A DNA stretch of 7,640 nt from Thermoplasmata archaeon (lineage in GTDB: Archaea; Thermoplasmatota; Thermoplasmata; RBG-16-68-12): contig JAJYKG010000097.1 of assembly GCA_021788795.1 (NCBI GenBank), positions 1 through 7,640 on the forward strand, written 5' to 3'. This document shows positions 1 to 5,369 of the stretch, piece by piece; the first letter of the stretch is position 1; the number at the start of each line of letters is the position of its first letter. The position numbers and the translations under genes are program-made. A model generated the notes under the pieces. That model was given only the letters and a program-made list of their open reading frames with translations, ran no database searches and had not been told where the DNA came from.

Positions 1-1
1 G

Positions 2-607
2 CTGGGCTACCTCGAGCCGGTGAGCGAGCTCGCCGCCGCCATCGCCGCTCACATGCCCGAGCCCCTGGACACCGTCTTCTTCGCCAACTCCGGCAGCGAG
101 GCGATCGAGGCGGCGATCAAGCTCGCGCGCCGCGTGACCGGCCGACCCGGGATCGTCGGGTTCACCGGCGCCTTCCACGGCCGCACGATGGGCGCGGTGG
201 CGCTGACCAGCTCGAGCCTGAACTACCGGACCGGGTACGAGCCGCTCCTCCCCGGCGTCTACCTCGCGCCGTTCCCCAACGTGTATGCCGCGGGCGGTGA
301 CGAGGGGCGCGCGACGGAGGAGGCGCTCGCCGCGCTGCACCGGCTCTTCTCGACGCAGATCCCGGCCTCGGAAGTCGCCGCCGTGGTGATCGAGTCCGTG
401 CAGGGCGAGGGCGGCTACAACCCGGCTCCGGTCGCCTTCCTGCAGGCCCTTCGCCGGCTGTGCGACGAGAACGGCATGCTCTTCGTGCGGTCCGTCACCA
501 CGAAGGCGTTCCTCGTGGCCGTGGTCGACGGCCCGGCAGGCGCCACGCAGGCGGCGGTGGACGAGACGGCCACCCGCGCGCGGTCGCTCCTCGGGAAGGC
601 GAGCTAG
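2..607 (+). CDS. Class III PLP-dependent aminotransferase, 5'-partial, C-terminal half replaced
   Basis: Reading from the window edge, this frame encodes 201 residues of a fold-type I, class III aminotransferase (the GABA, acetylornithine and ornithine aminotransferase group). The frame is open at base 2, so the GTG at 20 is probably not the true start. Family motifs seen, counting from the edge: NSGSEAIEAAIKLAR (residues 29-43, PLP phosphate-binding region), GAFHGRT (56-62, the aromatic that stacks on PLP) and IESVQGEGG (130-138, glutamate near the substrate). After LCDENGMLFV (153-162) the expected ADEVQ(S/T)GFGR segment, the Schiff-base lysine and the small C-terminal domain are absent. 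Instead there are 39 residues I do not recognise, then TAG. No other frame restores the missing motifs, so a simple frameshift does not explain it. As written it cannot be a working transaminase. It may be a decayed or fused gene, or an assembly join. Substrate unknown. Confidence 0.75.
   Translation: MGYLEPVSELAAAIAAHMPEPLDTVFFANSGSEAIEAAIKLARRVTGRPGIVGFTGAFHGRTMGAVALTSSSLNYRTGYEPLLPGVYLAPFPNVYAAGGDEGRATEEALAALHRLFSTQIPASEVAAVVIESVQGEGGYNPAPVAFLQALRRLCDENGMLFVRSVTTKAFLVAVVDGPAGATQAAVDETATRARSLLGKAS
604..607. other. Convergent stop codons sharing one CTAG
   Basis: The palindrome CTAG supplies TAG to the plus-strand aminotransferase frame (605-607) and TAG to the minus-strand PAP2 gene (604-606). 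The two genes therefore overlap by three bases tail to tail, and no space is left for a conventional terminator between them. Confidence 0.85.
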
Positions 608-1239
608 GCGGCCTTCTCCCGCTTCGGGAGGAGCTTGGCCACGCCGTGGAGGATCCAGGTGCGGAGCCGCTGGTACGCGGTCCAGCGCCGCGCGGCGACG
701 ATGTACAGGAGGCCGACGGCGATGCCCAGGGCCGCGCCCGCGATCACGTCGGAGGGCCAGTGGACGCCCAGGTAGACGCGACTGATGCCCGCGGCCACGG
801 CGAGGGCGAAGCCCGCGACCTTGACGGGCCATTTGAAGTACACCGCGAGGAACGCGGCCACGGCGAAGATCCGCGACGCGTGCCCGCTCGGGAAGGACGG
901 GTCGCCCTCAAGGGCGCAGGCGTTCGGGACGAGCAGGTGGACGTCCGGGAGGAAGTCGCACGGGCGCGCGCGGTCGAACGCGTACTTCAGGATCTCCGCG
1001 ATGACGATGACGACCAAGAGGACGCCCAGGAGGTCGACCGCCAGGTCGCGGCGCCCGACCCACCACAGGGGGATCGCGAGCAGCGCGAGGACGTAGGGGA
1101 GCGCGAAGTCGGTGAAGACGCTCATCACGACGTCCAGGACGGGGTTCGTCCCGGCCCAGTTGAGCATCCGGAAGATCGTCAGGTCCCAGCCCGGGTACCA
1201 GATGTTGTTCCCCGTCATCAGGGCGAGGAGCGGGTACAC
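604..1239 (-). CDS. PAP2-superfamily membrane phosphatase
   Basis: The 211-residue protein carries the full PAP2 / lipid phosphate phosphatase signature: K-x6-RP (K85 to R92-P93), PSGH (P117-S118-G119-H120) and SR-x5-H-x3-D (S153-R154, H160, D164). H160 is the expected nucleophile and H120 the general acid. Hydrophobic stretches at about 46-62, 66-85, 122-137, 138-152 and 165-183 fit an integral membrane enzyme of usual family length. Relatives remove phosphate from polyprenyl diphosphates, phosphatidic acid or similar lipids, with the active site facing outward; the substrate here cannot be told. The C terminus is basic (KLLPKREKAA), as expected for a cytoplasmic tail. The start is GTG at 1239, about 25 bases after a TATA-like element, which suggests a leaderless mRNA. 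ATG at 1218 (M8) is an alternative. Its stop codon overlaps that of the convergent aminotransferase. Confidence 0.9.
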   Translation of the reverse strand: MYPLLALMTGNNIWYPGWDLTIFRMLNWAGTNPVLDVVMSVFTDFALPYVLALLAIPLWWVGRRDLAVDLLGVLLVVIVIAEILKYAFDRARPCDFLPDVHLLVPNACALEGDPSFPSGHASRIFAVAAFLAVYFKWPVKVAGFALAVAAGISRVYLGVHWPSDVIAGAALGIAVGLLYIVAARRWTAYQRLRTWILHGVAKLLPKREKAA

Positions 1240-1261
1240 GGGTCGGGCATCCGGCAGGAGG

Positions 1262-1270
1262 TCTTAAAGG
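1262..1270. promoter_or_regulatory. TATA-like element in the divergent PAP2 / glycosylase intergenic region
   Basis: TCTTAAAGG (CCTTTAAGA on the minus strand) is the only A+T-rich patch in the 87-base gap 1240-1326. Its core is nearly palindromic, so TBP could bind in either direction. On the minus strand it lies about 25 bases before the PAP2 GTG at 1239, the normal archaeal spacing for a leaderless start. On the plus strand a start site about 26 bases away would leave a leader of roughly 35 bases before the glycosylase ATG at 1327. No clear Shine-Dalgarno sequence precedes either gene. Confidence 0.45.
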
Positions 1271-1326
1271 GCTCGCGGTCGGAATCACGGCAAGCCTCTT
1301 GCGGCGGCCCCGCCATCGCCCCGGGG

Positions 1327-1983
1327 ATGCACGACCCCGCGGAGGCCTACCGCCGCCTCCTGGACCGCTACGGCCCGCAGCGATGGTGGCCCGCGGAGAC
1401 GGACTTCGAGGTCATCGTGGGGGCCCTCCTCATGCAGCAGACGACGTGGGCGAACGTCGAGCGCGCGATCGCGAACCTGCGGGAGGCGGGGCTCCTGGAC
1501 GTCCACGCGCTCGCCGCCGCCTCCGCGGCCGCGATCCGGCGCCACGTCCGGGTGGCGGGGCTGTACCGCACGAAGCCGGGGCGGATCAAGGCCTTCTGCC
1601 GCCACCTCGTGGACCGGTGCGACGGCGACCTCGGGGCGTACTTCGGCCGGCCCACCGCGGAGGTGCGGGCCGACCTGAGGGCCCAGGACGGCGTCGGCCC
1701 GGAGACCGCGGACTCCATCCTCCTCTACGCCGGCCGCCATCCCGTCTTCGTAGTGGACGCCTACACGGTGCGGATCGGCACGAGGCTCGGCCTCTTCCGG
1801 GCCCGGGAGTACGAGGCCGTGCAGCGCTTCTTCGAGAGCGGCCTGCCGCGGGACGTGGCCGCGTACCAGGAGTACCACGCCCTCCTGGTCGCCCACGCGA
1901 AGGCCCTGTGCCGACCGCGGCCCAAGTGCCGCGAGTGCCCGCTCCTCGCCGCCTGCAGCTTCGGGCGACGGCAAACGTCATGA
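1327..1983 (+). CDS. Endonuclease III-superfamily DNA glycosylase (COG2231-like) with Fe-S cluster motif
   Basis: The 218-residue protein is an HhH-GPD base-excision repair glycosylase. The N-terminal LLMQQTTWANVERAI (34-48) matches the Q-x-T segment of the superfamily. The helix-hairpin-helix is DGVGPETADSILLYA (121-135), and the conserved catalytic aspartate is D144 in VFVVDAYTVR. Four cysteines at the end, C195-x5-C201-x2-C204-x5-C210, form a 4Fe-4S loop motif. Endonuclease III has its Schiff-base lysine in the hairpin. Here that position is E126, so by family knowledge it is probably a monofunctional glycosylase without strong lyase activity. E at this site and the x5 first spacing recall the 'related to endonuclease III' group rather than Nth itself. 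The damaged base it removes is unknown. ATG 1327 was chosen because the domain begins right after it; the open frame further upstream is antisense to PAP2. The HAD gene follows after 25 bases. Confidence 0.88.
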   Translation: MHDPAEAYRRLLDRYGPQRWWPAETDFEVIVGALLMQQTTWANVERAIANLREAGLLDVHALAAASAAAIRRHVRVAGLYRTKPGRIKAFCRHLVDRCDGDLGAYFGRPTAEVRADLRAQDGVGPETADSILLYAGRHPVFVVDAYTVRIGTRLGLFRAREYEAVQRFFESGLPRDVAAYQEYHALLVAHAKALCRPRPKCRECPLLAACSFGRRQTS

Positions 1984-1999
1984 GGCGCCTCTGCCGTGC

Positions 2000-2004
2000 G
2001 GAGG
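2000..2004 (+). promoter_or_regulatory. Shine-Dalgarno site for the HAD hydrolase
   Basis: GGAGG lies four bases before ATG 2009 and only one base before GTG 2006, so it favours the ATG. It is the clearest ribosome binding site in the window. It sits inside the short glycosylase-HAD gap, as expected for an internal gene of an operon translated without its own leader. Confidence 0.6.
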
Positions 2005-2008
2005 CGTG

Positions 2009-2692
2009 ATGATCCGCGCGGTCACCTTCGACGCCTTCGGCACCCTGATCGACACGGGGCGGGACGTCCTCATCCACGTGGCCCGCGCGGTGTGCCAGGA
2101 CCACCGGCCCGGGCTCGCGCCGGAGACGCTCCTGGAGACGTGGGACCGCTACTTCTTCGGAGCGCAGTACGACGAGTTCCAGAACCTCGCCACGACCACG
2201 GAGGACAGCCTCGAGAAGGCGATGGCGGACCACAGGATCGACGCGGAGCCGGGGCCCTACGTGGAGATGCTCGAGCGCATGTGGAGCCACGCCCAGGCAT
2301 ACCCGGAAACCGCGCGCGTGCTCGCGCGCATGGACGGGCTCCCGCGCGCGGTGGTCTCCAATGCGGACGATGCCTTCCTCAAGGACATCCTCCGGAAGAA
2401 CGGGCTGGCGTTCGACCACGTCGTCACGTCGGAAGGCGTGCGCGCGTACAAGCCGCGCGCACGGATCTTCGAGGTCGCCCTGGACCGGCTCGGCGCGGAG
2501 CCCGGGGAGGTCGTCCACGTGGGCGACTCCCTGACCGCGGACGTGGAGGGCGCGAGCCGCCTCGGCATGCCGACCGTCTGGGTGAACCGCGGGCGCCTGG
2601 TCCGCGGCGCGTCCGACCCGCGCCCGGACCACGAGATCCCCGACCTGACCCCCCTCCCCGCCCTCCTCGACGGCCTTCGCCGGGGCGCCTAG
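2009..2692 (+). CDS. HAD-superfamily hydrolase (subfamily IA, haloacid dehalogenase / phosphatase-like)
   Basis: The 227-residue protein has the four HAD motifs in order. Motif I is TFDAFGTLID with nucleophile D8, motif II VVSNAD with S117, motif III AYKPRARIF with K148, and motif IV VHVGDSLTADVEGA with D173 and D178. Residues of about 14-95 between motifs I and II fit a C1 alpha-helical cap, so the enzyme should act on small molecules. Motif I is D-A-F-G-T, not D-x-D. The second aspartate, the general acid of most HAD phosphatases, is replaced by phenylalanine, as in L-2-haloacid dehalogenases (D-A-Y-G-T). Many archaeal phosphatase annotations share this variant, so dehalogenase versus phosphatase cannot be settled. 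ATG 2009 is preferred over the adjacent GTG 2006 because of Shine-Dalgarno spacing. The gene starts 25 bases after the glycosylase stop and is likely in the same operon. A role in clearing damaged nucleotides is only a guess from that neighbour. Confidence 0.87.
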   Translation: MIRAVTFDAFGTLIDTGRDVLIHVARAVCQDHRPGLAPETLLETWDRYFFGAQYDEFQNLATTTEDSLEKAMADHRIDAEPGPYVEMLERMWSHAQAYPETARVLARMDGLPRAVVSNADDAFLKDILRKNGLAFDHVVTSEGVRAYKPRARIFEVALDRLGAEPGEVVHVGDSLTADVEGASRLGMPTVWVNRGRLVRGASDPRPDHEIPDLTPLPALLDGLRRGA

Positions 2693-2721
2693 CCCGGCCG
2701 GACCGCGAGCATATACGGCGC

Positions 2722-2734
2722 ACTTAAGTAAATT
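2722..2734 (+). promoter_or_regulatory. TATA-like promoter of the STAND regulator
   Basis: ACTTAAGTAAATT is a marked A+T-rich island in the 68-base gap 2693-2760. It contains the perfect 8-base palindrome ACTTAAGT (2722-2729). A start site about 25 bases downstream would fall near 2753, just ahead of the GTG at 2761, which suggests a very short leader or none. A second A+T spot, CATATA at 2710-2715, could serve as an alternative or upstream element. The remaining bases up to the gene are almost pure G with no clear Shine-Dalgarno sequence at useful spacing. Confidence 0.55.
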
Positions 2735-2760
2735 CTGGGGCGTATGGGGGTGGGCGGGGG

Positions 2761-5247
2761 GTGCTCGGCAGAGTGCCCGGGACCACGGTCGGCGAACGCA
2801 TCGTCGTCCATCTCTCAGGATTCCTGCGTCATGCCGACGCATTCGAGGTTCCCCTCGAGATGACCCAGGACGGCATCGGGTCCGCCCTCGGGATCAGTCG
2901 CGCGCACGTGGCCCTGGAGCTCAAGCGGCTCCGGTCGGCGGGGAAGGTCGAGGAGCGCATGGCCCACGTGGCCGCGGCGCGCACCCGCCGGAAGGTGTAC
3001 AGCCTCACGCCCGCGGGGCAGGAGCTCGCGCGGCGCATGCGGGAGCACGCGCGCACGTGCCTGGTGACCGTCGCCATCCCGGAGGGCGCGGCGACCATGA
3101 CGGGCGAGGCGGCCCTCGAGGCCCTCCGCAAGGCCGGCATCCGCGAGTCCGAGGGCCTGCAGAGGATCCTGGCGAACGGCGTCGTGAGCCTGGCGCCCCG
3201 CCATCCGCCGAAGGCGCCCGTCCCGGTCAGCGCGCCCTTCTACGGCCGGTCCGCGGAGCTCGCCGCCCTCCGGGAGTGGCTCGCCTCGGACCCGCGGCCC
3301 ATCGCCGTCGTCCTCGGCGTCGCGGGAATCGGCAAGACCGCGCTCATGGACCGCGCCCTGGCGGGCGAGACGCGGCCGCTCCTCAAACGCCGCCTGTTCC
3401 CCCATGACGACGCCCACGGGATCCTGTGCTCCTTCGCGGAGTTCCTCGTCCGCAGGGACCGTCGCCGCCTCAAAGGGCTCCTCACGCGGCCCGCGTACGA
3501 CCCCCTCGAGGCCGTGGCGGTCCTCCGCGAGGACCTCGCCGGCTGCGTCGTCGCCCTGGACGACCTCCATGCCTCTCCGCCCGCGGACGGGCTGATCCGC
3601 TCCCTTCTCGAGCGCCCGCTGACGTTCAAGCTCCTCCTGGGCACGCGCGTCCAGCCCTCGTTCTACGAGCCGGGCAGCGCGCCGGGCGAGAGCGTGCGGG
3701 AGGTCCCGCTGTCCGGCCTGGACGAGGCGGCCGCGCGCGAGCTCCTGGGCGGGCGGCGCGCGGGCCTGGACCCGCGCGACGTCGCGCGCGTCCTGCGCGC
3801 GACGCGGGGGCATCCGCTGGCCCTCGAGCTGTTCGCGGCGAGCGGGCTCGACGCGGGGGCCGTGGCCACGGAGCGCTTCATCCTCGAAGCGGTGCTCGAA
3901 GGGGTCGACGACGTGTCCGAGGAGGTGCTCCACGCCTTCGCGGTCCTGCGGCGGCCGGCGAAGTCGCCGGACGCCCTCGGGGCGAGCGTGGCCCAGCTCC
4001 GCCGCCTCCTGCGGCGCGCGGTTCTCCAGCACGGGGACGAGGGGTACCTGCTCCACGACCTCGTGCGGGAGTTCTACCTGGCCCGGATGGCCGAGGCGGG
4101 TCTGCGGCGCGCGAACCAGAGGGCGGCGGACTACTGGGAGGTGCGGGGCGACCCCCTCGAGGCGGCCTACCACCGGCTGGAGGCCCGGGACCTCGAGGCC
4201 GCCGCAGCGCTCCTGGCGGAGCACGGGGAGGCGTACGCGGAGGGCGCCCGCGCGGGGGATCTCGAGGCCTGCCTCCTGCGCCTGCCCGCGAACCGGCGGC
4301 CCGTGCGGCTCCTCGCGGAGACGGAGATCTTCCTGGGGAAGTTCGCGGAGGCCCGCGAGATCCTCGAGGCCGCCGTCCGACGGGGCGGACCGGAGGACCG
4401 GCTGCGCGCGCGCATCCATCTCGGGCGGATCGAGACGCGAGAGGGCGAGTACGCGTCCGCCCAGCGGATCCTCGCCGCCGCGGTGCGGGAGGCGGGGGAC
4501 ATGGGCGTCCCCGCCCTCGAAGGCGAGGCCCTCCGCGCCCTCGGAGGGGTGGAGCGCCGCCTCGGGAACCTCGGCGTCGCGGTGGAGTACCTCACGCGGT
4601 CCGCGCTCCTCCTCGAGGACGCGTCGCGCGAGCGCACGCGCGCGCTGACGGACCTCGGCGCGGCCCTCATCGCCCGGGGGGACCTGGCGGGCGCCAAGGG
4701 AAGGCTCGAGGAGGCCCTCCGGCTCGCGAAGAAGGGGAGCCGGGAGCAGGCCGCGATCGAGAACAACCTCGCCATCATCCTCAGCAAGGAGGGCCGCACG
4801 GAGGACGCCGCCGGGGCCTTCGAGCGCTCCGCGGAGCTCGCCCTGTCGGCCGGGGAGATCCGGTTCGCCTCGTACGCCCTGGCGAACGCCGCGGACAACC
4901 TCCTCCGCCTCGACGCGACGGACGCGGCGGGCACGTGCGCGGAGCGGGCCCTCGACCTCGCCTCGACGATCCGCGACCCCGTGGCCGTGTCCACGGCCCG
5001 GGCGAACCTGGGCCTGGTGGCCGCGAAGCGCGGGGAGTGGCCGCGCGCGGAGCAGGAGCTCCTCGCCTCCGTGGACCTGATCTCCCGCCTGGACAACCCG
5101 TACAGCCTCGCGAGCCGCTGCGAGGACCTCGCCCACGTGTTCGAGGCCCAGGGCCGGCGGGAGGAGGCGCAACCGTGGCGCACGCGCGCGCAGACGCTGT
5201 ACTCGCGCCTGCGCGCGACCCCGGGGCCGAGGGCCGGGGGCGGCTGA
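2761..5247 (+). CDS. STAND-type NTPase transcription regulator: winged helix, NTPase, TPR
   Basis: The protein has 828 residues. Residues about 10-95 form a MarR-like winged helix: the recognition region is TQDGIGSALGISRAHVALEL (35-54) and the wing YSLTPAGQELARR (80-92). FYGRSAEL (160-167) opens a STAND NTPase core. Its motifs are Walker A GVAGIGKT (186-193, K192), Walker B CVVALDDLH (262-270, D267-D268), LLLGTR (291-296), GHPLAL (350-355) and LHDLVREFY (431-439), which resembles the MHD motif of NB-ARC proteins. From about 460 to 815 helical TPR-like repeats follow, clearest at 551-580, 591-620, 631-658, 668-697 and 748-777. Proteins of this plan, such as MalT, stay inactive until a ligand or protein binds the repeat domain and ATP drives oligomerisation. 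By inference this is a cytoplasmic signal-responsive DNA-binding regulator; its signal and target are unknown. Unlike MalT, the DNA-binding domain is at the N terminus. GTG 2761 is used; GTG 2773 is possible. Confidence 0.85.
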   Translation: MLGRVPGTTVGERIVVHLSGFLRHADAFEVPLEMTQDGIGSALGISRAHVALELKRLRSAGKVEERMAHVAAARTRRKVYSLTPAGQELARRMREHARTCLVTVAIPEGAATMTGEAALEALRKAGIRESEGLQRILANGVVSLAPRHPPKAPVPVSAPFYGRSAELAALREWLASDPRPIAVVLGVAGIGKTALMDRALAGETRPLLKRRLFPHDDAHGILCSFAEFLVRRDRRRLKGLLTRPAYDPLEAVAVLREDLAGCVVALDDLHASPPADGLIRSLLERPLTFKLLLGTRVQPSFYEPGSAPGESVREVPLSGLDEAAARELLGGRRAGLDPRDVARVLRATRGHPLALELFAASGLDAGAVATERFILEAVLEGVDDVSEEVLHAFAVLRRPAKSPDALGASVAQLRRLLRRAVLQHGDEGYLLHDLVREFYLARMAEAGLRRANQRAADYWEVRGDPLEAAYHRLEARDLEAAAALLAEHGEAYAEGARAGDLEACLLRLPANRRPVRLLAETEIFLGKFAEAREILEAAVRRGGPEDRLRARIHLGRIETREGEYASAQRILAAAVREAGDMGVPALEGEALRALGGVERRLGNLGVAVEYLTRSALLLEDASRERTRALTDLGAALIARGDLAGAKGRLEEALRLAKKGSREQAAIENNLAIILSKEGRTEDAAGAFERSAELALSAGEIRFASYALANAADNLLRLDATDAAGTCAERALDLASTIRDPVAVSTARANLGLVAAKRGEWPRAEQELLASVDLISRLDNPYSLASRCEDLAHVFEAQGRREEAQPWRTRAQTLYSRLRATPGPRAGGG

Positions 5248-5271
5248 CCGCGCGGCGAATGGAGGCCCCTC

Positions 5272-5289
5272 GTCCGACAGCCACCGGAC
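5272..5289. repeat. Small inverted repeat upstream of the surface-protein TATA element
   Basis: GTCCG (5272-5276) and CGGAC (5285-5289) are perfect inverted arms around eight bases. The dyad ends six bases before the TATA-like element, a place where archaeal activators or repressors often bind. It lies 24 bases after the STAND gene stop and lacks a following T-run, so it is a poor terminator. With five-base arms in G+C-rich DNA, chance cannot be excluded. Confidence 0.3.
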
Positions 5290-5294
5290 AAAAC

Positions 5295-5303
5295 TATTAA
5301 GTA
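5295..5303 (+). promoter_or_regulatory. TATA-like promoter of the surface-protein gene
   Basis: TATTAAGTA, preceded by ACAAAAC as a possible purine-rich BRE, is the strongest A+T-rich island in the window. A start site about 26 bases downstream would be near 5325, giving a leader of roughly 45 bases before ATG 5370. The element shares TTAAGTA with the promoter at 2722-2734. A short palindrome TGTCTGACA (5304-5312) directly follows it, between TATA and the expected start, where a bound repressor would block the polymerase. The rest of the 122-base gap (5248-5369) shows no further gene. Confidence 0.6.
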
Positions 5304-5369
5304 TGTCTGACACCATCGTGGCCCGACCGCGGGGCATGGCCCCTGCGGCCCAGAACGGGATGGGTTCAG

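Noticed and set aside
490..604. Resemblance of the aminotransferase tail (AFLVAVVDGPAGATQAAVDE) to bacterial microcompartment shell proteins.
   Set aside because: Only a loose V-x-G-x-x-A-x-x-A-A pattern is shared, over too few residues, and no microcompartment genes are nearby.
460..1326. Open plus-strand frame that would extend the glycosylase upstream by about 290 residues.
   Set aside because: It runs antisense to the PAP2 gene, which has complete catalytic motifs. The translation is Arg/Gly/Asp-rich with no family motif. The glycosylase domain begins right after ATG 1327.
2679..2698. Hairpin GCCGGG/CCCGGC spanning the HAD stop codon as a possible terminator.
   Set aside because: The stem is six bases in very G+C-rich DNA, lies half inside the coding region and has no T-run after it.
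2761..5247. STAND protein plus surface protein as an antiviral defence system of the Avs/NLR kind.
   Set aside because: No nuclease, TIR, protease or other effector domain is visible. The N terminus is a DNA-binding winged helix, and the neighbours are housekeeping-like genes rather than defence genes.
3426..5300. Plus-strand frame of 624 codons overlapping the STAND gene.
   Set aside because: It is an Arg/Gly/Pro/Ala-rich shadow of the regulator in another frame.
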